Shown here: positions 42,366 through 51,494 of the stretch, piece after piece
How the letters are laid out: every line of letters starts with the position of its first letter
How positions within the stretch are numbered: the first letter of the stretch is position 1
Position numbers and translations under genes: made by a program
NCBI RefSeq assembly: GCF_004766055.1
Contig: NZ_SPQR01000005.1
Location: 285,829-349,828 of the forward strand
Direction of reading: 5' to 3'
DNA from: Desulfosporosinus sp. Sb-LF
GTDB taxonomy: Bacteria > Bacillota > Desulfitobacteriia > Desulfitobacteriales > Desulfitobacteriaceae
DNA: 64,000 bases
Notes under the pieces: model-generated
What the model was told of the DNA's origin: nothing
The model's input: the letters and a program-made list of their open reading frames with translations, nothing else
Databases searched by the model: none

Positions 42366-43829
42366 TTACCCTAAATAGCGTTTCTCTGTAACCTCAAGTC
42401 GTTTTAAAACATTCTCTCGTCCCAACAAGGGGATGATGTCATAAAGTTCTGGTCCATGCATCTGCCCTGTTAAAGCCACTCGTACCGGCATGTACACGAA
42501 TTTCCCTCCGAGCTTTAGCTCTTTCGTCATTTGCTTTAAGAGGACCTTAACCTCAGCTTCAGAAAGCGATTCGACTGCCTGTAACTTTTCCTTGAATAAT
42601 CCAAAGACGGTTGGCACTTGTTCTCCACGCAGCACTTCCAGAGCTTCCCCTTCTGGTTCCATTGGCACATCCCCGTGGAAATAATGCACAAAGTCCTTTA
42701 CTTCTGCCATATAAGCTATTTTCTCAGAAATCGCTTTCACAACCCCAATAAGCCATTGCTGTTGTTCCGGGGACTGCTCTCCTTGAGGAAGAATACCTAT
42801 CTCCTGCACATGGGGCAATGCAAGTTCAGCCAATCGTTCAGGAGCAGCTTTTTTAAGGTAATGCGCGTTCATGTAATTCAGCTTCTGAAGATCGAAAACC
42901 GCGGGGCTCTTGGACACACGATCCAGCGAAAAGGCTTCTGTCAATTCATCCAGAGTATAAAACTCTTCTTCTCCAGACGGCGCCCACCCGAGCAGAGCAA
43001 TGAAGTTGGCGATGGCTTCTGGGAGATACCCTTTTTTCTGATAGTCCATAACCGCTGTATCCCCGTCCCGCTTGCTCATTTTCCCTCCTTCGGTATTAAG
43101 AATGAGCGAAATATGGGCAAATTCAGGAGTGGGCAACCCTAAGGCTTGGTAAATCAGGACCTGACGCGGTGTATTGGAGAGATGCTCTTCCCCACGAATA
43201 ACATGGGTAATGTTCATAGTCGTATCATCGATAACCACTGCAAAATTATAGGTGGGAATCCCATCTGATTTAACGATGACATAATCCCCAATTCCATTAC
43301 TATCAAAAACAACATCCCCACGAACATGATCCATTATATGTATCGCTTGCCCTTCTGGCACACGAAAGCGCACAACAGGCTTACGCCCTTCCTTCTCCAA
43401 AACGGCACGTTGTTCAGACGTTAACGTACGACATTTACCCAGATAACGAGGAGTTTCACCCTTGGCACTCAAGGCCTGCCTTTCTTGTTCCAGCTCTTCC
43501 TCTGTACAGTAGCAATAGTAAGCATGTCCACTATCCACAAGCTTCTCGGTATACTCTCTGTAAAGTGCCAGGCGATCCGTTTGACGATAAGGACCATGCT
43601 CGCCGCCAACCTCGATCCCCTCATTCCATTGGATATTTAGCCAACGTAATGATTCCAAAATATTATGCTCGGATTCTCGACTGGAACGTTCTAAATCAGT
43701 GTCCTCACTTCGAACAATAAAGGTTCCCTTGTTTTTACAAGCCCATAAATAATTAAACAACGCGGATCTTGCCCCTCCGATGTGAAGTGGACCTGTCGGA
43801 CTGGGTGCAAATCGAACGCGAATTTCCAT
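42366..43829 (-). CDS. gltX: Glutamyl-tRNA synthetase
   Basis: Class I synthetase. FAPSPTGPLHIGGARSALFN gives the HIGH motif, and KMSKRDGD the KMSKS loop. A zinc-type CYCTEEELEQERQ insert is visible. 487 residues, normal length. Probably non-discriminating as in most Firmicutes, but no gatCAB is in view. ATG 43829; four bases after ispF. Confidence 0.95.
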   Translation of the reverse strand: MEIRVRFAPSPTGPLHIGGARSALFNYLWACKNKGTFIVRSEDTDLERSSRESEHNILESLRWLNIQWNEGIEVGGEHGPYRQTDRLALYREYTEKLVDSGHAYYCYCTEEELEQERQALSAKGETPRYLGKCRTLTSEQRAVLEKEGRKPVVRFRVPEGQAIHIMDHVRGDVVFDSNGIGDYVIVKSDGIPTYNFAVVIDDTTMNITHVIRGEEHLSNTPRQVLIYQALGLPTPEFAHISLILNTEGGKMSKRDGDTAVMDYQKKGYLPEAIANFIALLGWAPSGEEEFYTLDELTEAFSLDRVSKSPAVFDLQKLNYMNAHYLKKAAPERLAELALPHVQEIGILPQGEQSPEQQQWLIGVVKAISEKIAYMAEVKDFVHYFHGDVPMEPEGEALEVLRGEQVPTVFGLFKEKLQAVESLSEAEVKVLLKQMTKELKLGGKFVYMPVRVALTGQMHGPELYDIIPLLGRENVLKRLEVTEKRYLG

Positions 43830-43832
43830 AAA

Positions 43833-44318
43833 TCATCCTCCAACCTTTTCTAAATTAACGATCGCCTGGGCAGCAATTCCCTCGCCCCGACCTTCAAACC
43901 CCAAGCGTTCAGTTGTTGTCGCTTTCACTGACACACACAATTCATCAATACTCATCGCTTGGGCAAGATTAGAGCGTATCTTTGAGATAAACGGGGCTAT
44001 TTTCGGGCGCTCTGCCACAATAATGCTATCAATATTTCCAATTTTATACCCATGCGCTTCGATGAGCTTCATGACCCACTCTAATAAAGCAAGACTTGAA
44101 ATCCCTCGGTAACGTGGATCATGATCCGGAAAATGATGGCCAATATCCCCTAAAGCCAAGGCCCCCAAGAGAGCATCCATTATCGCGTGGATCAGAACAT
44201 CTGCATCCGAGTGTCCTAGTAAACCACGCTCGTAGGGGATTTCCACCCCTCCTAGAATCAGCGGTCGATCCTCAACCAAGGCGTGTACATCATACCCTAT
44301 TCCAACTTTAATAATCAA
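43833..44318 (-). CDS. ispF: 2-C-methyl-D-erythritol 2,4-cyclodiphosphate synthase
   Basis: MEP-pathway enzyme forming MEcPP. Zinc ligands are in GIGYDVHAL (Asp, His) and [14 protein letters not shown] (His). The tail [21 protein letters not shown] carries the nucleotide loop. 161 residues from TTG 44318, which is only three bases after AAAGGAG; an ATT at 44315 has better spacing, so the exact start is open. Between ispD and gltX. Confidence 0.94.
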   Translation of the reverse strand: MIIKVGIGYDVHALVEDRPLILGGVEIPYERGLLGHSDADVLIHAIMDALLGALALGDIGHHFPDHDPRYRGISSLALLEWVMKLIEAHGYKIGNIDSIIVAERPKIAPFISKIRSNLAQAMSIDELCVSVKATTTERLGFEGRGEGIAAQAIVNLEKVGG

Positions 44319-44380
44319 TCACTCCTTTGCTAGGCGAGAGATTCGAATTCCAAAGTAGTATTTCATGAACAAAAGCTTCG

Positions 44381-45076
44381 CTACAGCCTCTGAGCAAGAA
44401 TCCGTTCAGCTAACCATAAATCCTCGGGCGTAGTCACTTTGATATTCTCCTGTGACCCCTCTACCATCTGCACGGGATACCCCATCCATTCTAGCAAAGA
44501 TGCATCATCCGTACCATAGTGACCCGCAGATGCAGCTCGGGAATGTGCTTCTTCCAATATCTCACGATCAAAGATTTGAGGAGTCTGTACAGCCCGTAAA
44601 CGTTCACGTGGCAAGGTCTCTGTCACTTTACTGAACGAATCAATCCGCTTTATAGTATCCTTGAGCTGGATTCCCATAATCGCCGAGGGGAAACCTTCCG
44701 AATCTTCCAGAAAGCGGTGGAATTCCTGTAATGTCAAAAGGGGCCTCGCCCCATCATGAACCACTACCCGTCGAATAGTGGTACTTAAAGCTTGAACCCC
44801 TGAGTGAACAGAGTCTTGACGTTGCAATCCACCAATGCAAATGGCTACAACTTTGTTGAACTTGTGGTGATGCACAAGTTTTTCGATAACCGTAACATCA
44901 CCTTCAGCCCCTACGATAACAATTTCAGAAACCTTGCTGGACTCTTCAAAAAGCCGAACCGTGTGAACCAAGATAGGCTCCCCCATTAAAGCTAGAAATT
45001 GCTTGTTGTATCCGGCCCCCATCCGTTTGCCTTGACCAGCTGCAGGAATTACAATTCCTATCTTAGCCAATCGCAT
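44381..45076 (-). CDS. ispD: 2-C-methyl-D-erythritol 4-phosphate cytidylyltransferase
   Basis: MEP-pathway enzyme that attaches CMP to MEP. Signatures are IPAAGQGKRMG (CTP-binding Gly-rich loop), VVHDGARPLL and the Thr-Pro-Glu-Asp near the C terminus. 231 residues. It overlaps the PIN/TRAM gene by 14 bases and is followed by ispF, the usual pair. Confidence 0.95.
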   Translation of the reverse strand: MRLAKIGIVIPAAGQGKRMGAGYNKQFLALMGEPILVHTVRLFEESSKVSEIVIVGAEGDVTVIEKLVHHHKFNKVVAICIGGLQRQDSVHSGVQALSTTIRRVVVHDGARPLLTLQEFHRFLEDSEGFPSAIMGIQLKDTIKRIDSFSKVTETLPRERLRAVQTPQIFDREILEEAHSRAASAGHYGTDDASLLEWMGYPVQMVEGSQENIKVTTPEDLWLAERILAQRL

Positions 45077-46235
45077 TCACCTCATCAGATGGACGAAGAC
45101 CCATCGACTTTTTTTCCAAAGGAATTTTTGGCTTTGCAAAAATCATTCGGCCAGCAGCCGTTTGCAGAACACTCGTCACCAAAACGGTGACATGCTGTCC
45201 CATATAGCGTCGTCCCGTATCCACAACAATCATCGTTCCATCATCAAGATAGGCTACACCTTGTCCAGGTTCCTTGCCGTCCTTCATTACTTGAACTAAC
45301 ATTTCTTCACCTGGTAAAACAATCGGTTTAAGGGCATTGGCTAATTCGTTAATGTTAAGTACCTTAACCCCTTGCAATTCAGCCACTTTATTGAGGTTAT
45401 AATCATTGGTTAGAAGAGGCGAGCCCAATACTTGCCCCAAACGCACCAGTTTACTGTCGACTTCATTGACATCTTCAAAGTCCTGTTCATGAATATGAAC
45501 TTTGATCGCCGTTTCTTTAGAAATTTGATTAAGTATATCCAGGCCTCTACGCCCGCGATTTCGTTTAAGCAAGTCCGAAGAATCCGCGATATGGCGAAGC
45601 TCCTCAAGCACGAAACTTGGAATTAGCAATACTCCTTCAACAAAGCCTGTTTTAACAATGTCAGCAATACGCCCATCAATAATCACGCTCGTGTCAAGTA
45701 TTTTATAATTCACTGGCTCGGGAGAACGACTAACCTTACCTTCCTTTTGTTTGTCTGCTTTATCCGCTTTGTCCCCTCTGTCACGAAATTTAGGAAGAAA
45801 ATTAAGAAATCCCAGCACATCCTCTTTTCGCTTCATTCCAATCGTTAAACCTAGGTAACCCAAGAAGAGACTTAGCAGCACCGCCAATAGTGGTCCAAGA
45901 AACGGAATGCTAATAAATGAATTACTGAATAAACTTGAAATAATAAGTCCGATAATTCCCCCAACGGCCCCACTCATAAGATCATGCGTGGGGACCCCGG
46001 TCAACCGAGAATCCAGCCAACGCATTAAGGTGAGAAAAGAACGGATACTAATCGGAGCAACTAAAAAACCAATCAAAGCAAATAAAGCGATCATAGTTGC
46101 ATATGACCAGATAGGGGACAAGTTCCATCCAAGGGATTGCAAAAGATTAAGGCGCAGAAATAAATAATTAAGATAAAATCCCAACGCCCCCATTAACAGA
46201 GTGATGATCCCGCGTATTAAATTGCGAATCATCAT
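45063..46235 (-). CDS. Membrane-anchored PIN/TRAM domain protein (YacL-like)
   Basis: 390 residues. The N terminus has about four hydrophobic segments. A charged linker with RDRGDKADKADKQKEGK follows, then a PIN nuclease-like domain (ILDTSVIIDGRIADIVKTGF; acidic residues in RNRGRRGLDILN and LTNDYNLNKVAELQ) and a C-terminal TRAM RNA-binding domain. Position between carD and ispD matches Bacillus yacL. The substrate is unknown; membrane-bound RNA cleavage is a family-based guess. Confidence 0.9.
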   Translation of the reverse strand: MMIRNLIRGIITLLMGALGFYLNYLFLRLNLLQSLGWNLSPIWSYATMIALFALIGFLVAPISIRSFLTLMRWLDSRLTGVPTHDLMSGAVGGIIGLIISSLFSNSFISIPFLGPLLAVLLSLFLGYLGLTIGMKRKEDVLGFLNFLPKFRDRGDKADKADKQKEGKVSRSPEPVNYKILDTSVIIDGRIADIVKTGFVEGVLLIPSFVLEELRHIADSSDLLKRNRGRRGLDILNQISKETAIKVHIHEQDFEDVNEVDSKLVRLGQVLGSPLLTNDYNLNKVAELQGVKVLNINELANALKPIVLPGEEMLVQVMKDGKEPGQGVAYLDDGTMIVVDTGRRYMGQHVTVLVTSVLQTAAGRMIFAKPKIPLEKKSMGLRPSDEVNAIG

Positions 46236-46275
46236 TTCACCTCCTTTTAACCTATTCTGACTAAATTCCTTTCCA

Positions 46276-46305
46276 ATTATACGATAAATTCCCCTTAAAT
46301 TTCAA
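46276..46305 (-). promoter_or_regulatory. Sigma-A promoter of the PIN/TRAM-isp operon
   Basis: TTGAAA (46305-46300), 18 bases, TATAAT (46281-46276), 40 bases before the start codon. Confidence 0.65.
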
Positions 46306-46421
46306 ATTTAAGATAAAATTTATAGCAATTACATTTAATTCAACAAACAGCCAGCAAAAGTCTTCGAGGTGATACAACCCAACGGCTATTAATCAAGACT
46401 AAATTAGTACTACTGAAAAGC

Positions 46422-46904
46422 CTATGCCAAAACTAAGGCCTTTGAAAGCCATTGTCTAACAGCTTCCTCTTCAGACCCCTCCGTCAAAACAAGTTCACTA
46501 ATCAAAATTTGACAGGCATTTTCGTACATCTTCTTTTCCCCAGTCGAAAGGCCCTTTTCGTTATCCCTTTGTGCGAGACTGCGAACGACATTGGCCACTT
46601 CAAAAATATTCCCGCTCTTGATCTTTTCCAGATTAGCACGATAGCGTCGATTCCAGGCTAGGGTTGCCGCCGTATCTTTGGTTCTTAGAACTTCTAACAC
46701 ATCTTTGACCATAGTAGGAGAAATCACTTGTCGTAAACCCAGGTTCTCCACGTTGTTCAATGGAATGAACAACTTCATATTTCCCACTGGTAAATGCATG
46801 ACATAATATTGGCTTATTTCTCCGAGAACTTCCCGATCCTCAATCGACTCAATTATACCGGCACCATGCATCGGATATACAACTTTGTCTCCAACTTTAA
46901 ACAT
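46422..46904 (-). CDS. carD: CarD-family transcriptional regulator
   Basis: RNA polymerase-binding regulator that stabilises open complexes in other bacteria. The 160-residue protein starts MFKVGDKVVYPMHGAGII (Tudor-like RID) and ends with a helical DNA-binding domain (RRYRANLEKIKSGNIFEVANVV). ATG 46904 with its own promoter. It heads the region with PIN/TRAM, ispD and ispF, as in related Clostridia. Confidence 0.93.
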   Translation of the reverse strand: MFKVGDKVVYPMHGAGIIESIEDREVLGEISQYYVMHLPVGNMKLFIPLNNVENLGLRQVISPTMVKDVLEVLRTKDTAATLAWNRRYRANLEKIKSGNIFEVANVVRSLAQRDNEKGLSTGEKKMYENACQILISELVLTEGSEEEAVRQWLSKALVLA

Positions 46905-46925
46905 TCGGCCACCCCCTTATCTATC

Positions 46926-46954
46926 ATTATAGCAAGGATCATAGCCCGGGTCAA
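46926..46954 (-). promoter_or_regulatory. Sigma-A promoter of carD
   Basis: TTGACC (46954-46949), 17 bases, TATAAT (46931-46926). Confidence 0.8.
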
Positions 46955-47025
46955 AATTTTAAAATTATATCATACAAGTCTTCAGCCTGTCAATTTCCCA
47001 TTTTATCCCTCAAAGCTGTTGAAAA

Positions 47026-47055
47026 TTGACAATAGCACAGCCATCTCGGTATAAT
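47026..47055 (+). promoter_or_regulatory. Divergent sigma-A promoter for the gene at 47088
   Basis: TTGACA (47026-47031), 18 bases, TATAAT (47050-47055), about 70 bases from the carD promoter on the opposite strand. Confidence 0.8.
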
Positions 47056-47087
47056 AGAGATGGCAGAAAGGAGTGAGGAAAGCACAC

Positions 47088-47480
47088 ATGGAGCAACTCA
47101 CTGACCAATTCCAAAGCACGGTAAAATCTCTGTTAATCAGGCATCAAAGCATTTTGGATATCTTGTCCAAGGGGCAAGAAACTTCCGCTCGCGTTAACCG
47201 CGCCGTCGTCAAATCGGTAACAAGTTGCGGTTGCCATTCAGTGAATGCGCACAAGAAAACTCTACCCCCCGATGCGAGCCTCGCCGATCTAAAAGATCTC
47301 TTGGACAGCCAACTCGAAGGATCCGTTTGCGATAACTGCAGGGACATCATAGAAGCAGAATTGGGTAAACAGCTATTCTATATAGCCGCTCTCTCCAACG
47401 CTTTAGAAATTTCACTAAGCGATGTATTTTACCAAGAATATAAAAAACTGCAAACTCTAACCATTTTCAATTTGACGTAA
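47088..47480 (+). CDS. Conserved-looking protein with CGC and CxxC motifs, unknown
   Basis: 130 residues from ATG 47088 (GAGG nine bases upstream; an in-frame GTG 47073 lies in the ribosome-binding region). The protein is soluble and mostly helical, with Cys-Gly-Cys near residue 47 and Cys-Asp-Asn-Cys near residue 81, a possible metal or redox site. It has its own near-consensus promoter and terminator and diverges from carD. I have an impression of similar proteins in other Peptococcaceae but cannot name the family. Confidence 0.8.
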   Translation: MEQLTDQFQSTVKSLLIRHQSILDILSKGQETSARVNRAVVKSVTSCGCHSVNAHKKTLPPDASLADLKDLLDSQLEGSVCDNCRDIIEAELGKQLFYIAALSNALEISLSDVFYQEYKKLQTLTIFNLT

Positions 47481-47487
47481 GCTAATT

Positions 47488-47515
47488 AAGCTCCTGCATT
47501 TTGCGGGAGCTTTTC
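47488..47515 (+). terminator. Terminator after the gene at 47088
   Basis: Stem AAGCTCCTGC/GCGGGAGCTT with a 5-base loop, followed by TTCTATAT. Confidence 0.8.
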
Positions 47516-47555
47516 TATATGTACTGTGAGACTCTATACTATAACATTATACGAA

Positions 47556-47602
47556 CGAACAAGAGCCTTCCACCACTCGCGTGTGTGAAAGGCTCTTGTT
47601 CG
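47556..47602. terminator. Inverted repeat, probable terminator of the gene at 47725
   Basis: A perfect 14-bp inverted repeat (47556-47569 with 47589-47602; arm CGAACAAGAGCCTT) around a 19-base loop. It sits between convergent genes; U tracts are poor on both sides. Confidence 0.5.
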
Positions 47603-47724
47603 TATTATGTGTCAAAAGAATTTCTCCCAATCTCCATTTCTACGCATACAATACTGAAAGGAGATTGGATGAATGGAGGACTCTTGCACTGAGAGCTGGT
47701 TTCACGACGTTGAATTGCATTGTA

Positions 47725-47934
47725 TCACCTCGGCTTCAAATCGATAACTTCTCCAGAAGCATATGGTCTCATGGAGCATTCTCTTAATCTCTTTTTCGTG
47801 AGATAATAACGGTAAATCCCAAACACGCTCGCCCCTGCTGCTGCTACTAAAAGGATTCCAAAAGAAGCTATTACAGCTGTAACGATGAAGAATAGAAGCG
47901 CAAGGGACCCCAAAATTTTATATAGTTTCGGCAT
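47725..47934 (-). CDS. Small membrane protein, unknown
   Basis: 69 residues from ATG 47934 behind AAGGAGG with seven-base spacing. A long hydrophobic stretch (about residues 8-42, rich in Leu, Ile, Val, Ala, Gly) could form one or two membrane helices, followed by a basic YRYYLTKKRLRE segment facing the cytoplasm. The good ribosome-binding site supports a real gene. No family recognised. Confidence 0.65.
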   Translation of the reverse strand: MPKLYKILGSLALLFFIVTAVIASFGILLVAAAGASVFGIYRYYLTKKRLRECSMRPYASGEVIDLKPR

Positions 47935-48104
47935 ACAAAATCCTCCTTATCACGATTTTCTCAACGACTTCTAAGCTGCTTGATACATTTCATGTTATTG
48001 TAATTCCGCTAGTTACAACTGAACCTGAATTATTATTGCCTTATGGTTATTATTATAAAGTATCTTTGTGATCATTTCATGAAATTTGTATGAAGAATAT
48101 CTAT

Positions 48105-48139
48105 ACCTCCGGTAGGTAGCTTTGCAAAATTCCGGAGGT
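48105..48139. repeat. Inverted repeat in non-coding stretch
   Basis: ACCTCCGG/CCGGAGGT, 8 bp around a 19-base loop, within the 720-base stretch between 47935 and 48654, which otherwise holds only the pseudogene at 48224 and its terminators. Confidence 0.4.
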
Positions 48140-48176
48140 TACTACAAACCGCTACGGAGAACTAGAATCTTTCAAC

Positions 48177-48222
48177 AAAACGGCATGCTTGGTATGCGAT
48201 CGCAACCGGGCATGCTGTTTTG
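48177..48222 (-). terminator. Terminator after the pseudogene at 48224
   Basis: Stem with arms 48177-48188 and 48211-48222 (AAAACGGCATGC against its near-complement), immediately after the minus-strand TGA at 48224; the 3' arm ends GTTTTGTTG. Confidence 0.55.
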
Positions 48223-48223
48223 T

Positions 48224-48439
48224 TCATAACTCCTTTAAAGATATTTCCCCGCTTCTCTGATGCTCAGAGGAAATAATCTTGTATCCCTCAAAATCGCTCA
48301 ACCCATTCTTTTTTAGTTTTAGAATATTCTCTAAGGGACCATCCTATTGCCTTTTTATAAAAATTCCTTCGTCTGTAGCCATTTTCAATGCATATTCTTC
48401 ATTCCTTTAGCGTGCGTAAAAATATTCAAATAGTTCCAT
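48224..48439 (-). pseudogene. Small gene with two in-frame stops, unknown
   Basis: One frame of 72 codons runs from ATG 48439 (GGGGAG upstream) to TGA 48224 but is broken by TAA at codon 11 and TAG at codon 32. The segments read MELFEYFYAR, then RNEEYALKMATDEGIFIKRQ, then DGPLENILKLKKNGLSDFEG and YKIISSEHQRSGEISLKEL. No frameshift is needed, so it is a recently decayed or unusual gene. A second, truncated copy of its start lies at 51391-51450. Family not recognised. Confidence 0.55.
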
Positions 48440-48533
48440 GATTCTCCCCTATTCTTAAATGCAATTTCAGCTGGCTCTCAGTTTTCATTCAGACCCAATT
48501 CAGCTTGATGTTGTATTCTAAGTAAAATTCAAT

Positions 48534-48572
48534 AATAAACACTAGTTTGCAAACTACAAACTAGTGTTTATT
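48534..48572. terminator. Strong bidirectional hairpin
   Basis: A perfect 16-bp inverted repeat (48534-48549 with 48557-48572; arm AATAAACACTAGTTTG) with a 7-base loop and T-rich sequence on the plus-strand 3' side (TTTTACC). It separates the pseudogenes at 48224 and 48655. Confidence 0.65.
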
Positions 48573-48654
48573 TTACCTTGATCGCTCATTAATTACCTAA
48601 TTTAATCAAGAAAGTATAAACGGAATTTCTGAATAAGCGAGGTGGAATAGGACG

Positions 48655-49577
48655 ATGACACTATCCTTAACTACGCCTAGAAGGAGCTTTAGAGAGCTAA
48701 AGAAACATGCGAGCCAATTGACTGGAGTTGACGCAAAGTATGGATCAGTTAATAAAGAAGACTATTTCAAATACACAATACGATACCTTACCAAAAACGT
48801 TGCATCAGGCCTCCCATGATTCCTTAACGAATCTTCCCAATCGATATTTTCTAGAGAAATCCCAAACGGTGATTGACAACGCTCTGAACAAAACCATCGT
48901 GGTGCCTTATTGTTTATTGATATCGATAATTTTAAGTCATTAATGATACCTATGGTCATTCGATTGGCGATGAAGTCTTGATTAAGCTCAGTAATACCAT
49001 GAGTGCCCATGCCGAGAAAACACATATGATCGCCAGGCTTGGCGGAGACGAATTTGCGGTATTACTAAGTGAGTCAACCATGGAAAGCGCAACACGAATT
49101 GCCGAAGCCATCAGGACAGGTCTACATATCTTCATCAATTATCGGGGCGTTCTCTTGGATATAAGGTTTTATTACCTTCATCGAAGACAGTATTCGAAAG
49201 AGTGGGATAGACCCAGCCCATTTGGGGTTTGAAATCACTGAAACTACAGCGATTCGCGATTCACCCCAGAGCGAAACATGGATAAAACGAATAAAACTGT
49301 TGGATTTAAATTCGCCCTAGACGATTTTGGCGTAGGGTTTTCTTCGTTCTCTTACTTAAGTGATCTACCGGTAGATTACCTAAAAATCGATGGTTCCTTT
49401 GTTAGAAACTTGGACAAAGATCCAACCCAAAGGGCTCTGATTCAGGCCATTATTGCGGTTGCCCACGTGTTGGGGAAACAAACGATTGCTGAATTCGTGA
49501 AAATAAGATTACTTCAAGAACTGAAGGTCGATTGTTGTCAGGGCTACTATATTGGCAAGCCAAAGTTCTTAGAATAA
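48655..49577 (+). pseudogene. Broken GGDEF-EAL (cyclic-di-GMP) protein gene
   Basis: Remnants lie in order on the plus strand in shifting frames: SHDSLTNLPNRYFLEK (start of a GGDEF domain), GALLFIDIDNFK, GDEVLIKLSNTM, then ARLGGDEFAVLLSES, and finally the C-terminal half of an EAL domain with FKFALDDFGVGFSSFSYLS, VDYLKIDGSFVRNL and [11 protein letters not shown]. At least three frameshifts (near 48730, 48900 and 48943) and one internal deletion (near 49160) are present; the EAL signature itself is lost. It cannot make a working enzyme. It lies just before the chemoreceptor gene. Confidence 0.85.
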
Positions 49578-49656
49578 ACGTTGGTACGATCTGTCGACCG
49601 TCGTATCTGAGGTTGTCGTTCAGTTAGATATAGAATGTGATGAGGAGCTGAAGGTT

Positions 49657-51390
49657 TTGAGATTGACTGTAAGAAAAAAACTAACGTTTGGATTCGGCAT
49701 TGTTCTCCTACTCTTGGTAATAGTCGCAGGTGGAAACATGAATATGCAAAAGAAGATTTCGGGCATGACAACGACCAGTGTTCAGATAATGGGTAATAAA
49801 GCATTGGCGGAGAACATTAAATACTCAATTGCGAATACCAACGCTACAGGAGCTTACTATTTGCAATCCAAAACTCAGCAAGAGGCTGATGTTTACTTAA
49901 AAAACAAGAATCAGGCTGTCACCGAGACTACAAATTTAGTGAATGAATTAAGACAAAAGACCGAGGGGAGTAAAGGGGTAGCATTCCTTGATGCGGTGTT
50001 AAAGGACTACTCAATCTATGTTAACGATACTACCCAAGCGTATCAGGCTTTTCAGGCCAGCACTCGAGTGGATACGGACGGGAAAACGTTGGTCAAAGAC
50101 GAACAAGGTGTGAAAAAAGCACAACAGCTTTATTATGCTGCAACGACGGAACCAGCCATCAACAATGCTACAAGCTATTTGGCTTGGCTTCAAGTAACGA
50201 TGGAAGAGAATCAAAAACAGCTCAGCAACTTGCAGACTCAAAATGATACGATTACTACGATTCTTACCTTCATTGGCTTGGTTCTAGGAAGTCTAATCGC
50301 TTTCTTCATCTCCAAAAATATGCTGAAGTCATTGACCTTATTGAGAGAAGCTACGGCAAAAATTGCGAAAGGTAACCTTTCCGAAGAGATGATCGTGAAC
50401 TCTAAGGATGAATATGGAGAAGTGGCTGAGGACTTTAACAAAATGACGCTGGATCTGCACAGGCTGGTCAAAGAAGTCGTTGACACCGCCAGTACTTTAG
50501 GAGCAACGGGCGAGGAACTCTTAGCTGTGGCAGAGGAAGCAACTTCTTCAAGTGAGCAAGTTTCCAACACTTTAGGCCAACTCGCAGCAGGTGCAACAGA
50601 CCAAGCAGTGTCGGTTGGGGATACTAGTAGAATTATTGAACAGTTGTCGATCAATGCCCAACGAGTAGCAGCGAATGCCGAGAACGTTAGTCAAAGTAGT
50701 GCCAAGGCAGCACAGGCTGCTGAAGTAGGTGCCCTCCAATCAGAGCATGCCGTGCAAAAAATCGAACAGATTCGGGAAGGCGCTAGCCAATCAGCCCTAG
50801 TGATTTCTCAGTTGGGAGATCAATCCGCTCAGATCGGTCAAATCGTGGATGTGATTAAAGGGATTGCTGATCAAACAAATTTGCTTGCTTTGAACGCTGC
50901 TATTGAGGCAGCACGTGCCGGAGAACATGGTAAAGGATTTGCTGTTGTCGCTGATGAAGTTCGAAAGTTAGCGGAACAATCATCGTCGTCTGCAACCCAG
51001 ATCGCAACTCTCATCGGTAATATTCAGCGAGACACTGATCGGGCTGTCGTAGGAATGGAGGGTGCCAAGGCTGAAGTGGCCGCAGGTGTCGAGGCCGTCA
51101 CTCTTGCAGGACAATCGTTCCACACCATTGTCGTCGAGGTTAACACAGTCGTCGAGCAAATTCGGCAAGTCACAGCGGCTGCTCAAGAAATGGCCAATGG
51201 AACTGTCCAAGCCGTCAAATCAATCGAGAGCATTGGCGTTATTGCTGAGCAAACTGCTGCCAGCACAGAAGAGGTTTCCGCTGCATCGCAGGAACAAGCG
51301 GCTACGATGATATCGGTGAGCCACTCTGCAGACGCCCTGGCTAGGCTGGGGGAAAGCCTAACGAATGCTGTTGCCAAATTTAAGGTTTAA
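49657..51390 (+). CDS. Methyl-accepting chemotaxis protein
   Basis: 577-residue transmembrane receptor. TM1 is about residues 11-31, an extracellular four-helix-bundle-type sensor about 32-200, TM2 about 202-222, HAMP about 223-275, and a cytoplasmic signalling hairpin with the invariant tip [20 protein letters not shown] (397-416) and the following [20 protein letters not shown]. No C-terminal CheR-binding pentapeptide. Start TTG 49657 with GGAG nine bases upstream. The signal sensed is unknown. Its stop codon touches a gene fragment that also occurs at 48224, so the locus has been rearranged. Confidence 0.93.
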   Translation: MRLTVRKKLTFGFGIVLLLLVIVAGGNMNMQKKISGMTTTSVQIMGNKALAENIKYSIANTNATGAYYLQSKTQQEADVYLKNKNQAVTETTNLVNELRQKTEGSKGVAFLDAVLKDYSIYVNDTTQAYQAFQASTRVDTDGKTLVKDEQGVKKAQQLYYAATTEPAINNATSYLAWLQVTMEENQKQLSNLQTQNDTITTILTFIGLVLGSLIAFFISKNMLKSLTLLREATAKIAKGNLSEEMIVNSKDEYGEVAEDFNKMTLDLHRLVKEVVDTASTLGATGEELLAVAEEATSSSEQVSNTLGQLAAGATDQAVSVGDTSRIIEQLSINAQRVAANAENVSQSSAKAAQAAEVGALQSEHAVQKIEQIREGASQSALVISQLGDQSAQIGQIVDVIKGIADQTNLLALNAAIEAARAGEHGKGFAVVADEVRKLAEQSSSSATQIATLIGNIQRDTDRAVVGMEGAKAEVAAGVEAVTLAGQSFHTIVVEVNTVVEQIRQVTAAAQEMANGTVQAVKSIESIGVIAEQTAASTEEVSAASQEQAATMISVSHSADALARLGESLTNAVAKFKV

Positions 51391-51450
51391 TCAACTTCTT
51401 AAAGCATTCTCTTCATTTCTCATCGCATAAAAACATTCAAATACTTCTAT
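51391..51450 (-). pseudogene. Truncated second copy of the unknown gene at 48224
   Basis: The minus strand reads IEVFECFYAMRNEENALRS then stop, matching MELFEYFYA and RNEEYALK of the gene at 48224. DNA similarity continues upstream (51424-51484 resembles 48415-48476). The Met codon is ATA here, and the copy ends exactly next to the chemoreceptor stop at 51390. Confidence 0.6.
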
Positions 51451-51494
51451 GATTCTCACCCTCATTAATAAATACAATTTCAGCTAAGACTTCA

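Noticed and set aside
48655..51390. Insertion sequence or transposon carrying the chemoreceptor
   Set aside because: No transposase and no terminal inverted repeats; the flanking similarity is explained by gene fragments in direct orientation.
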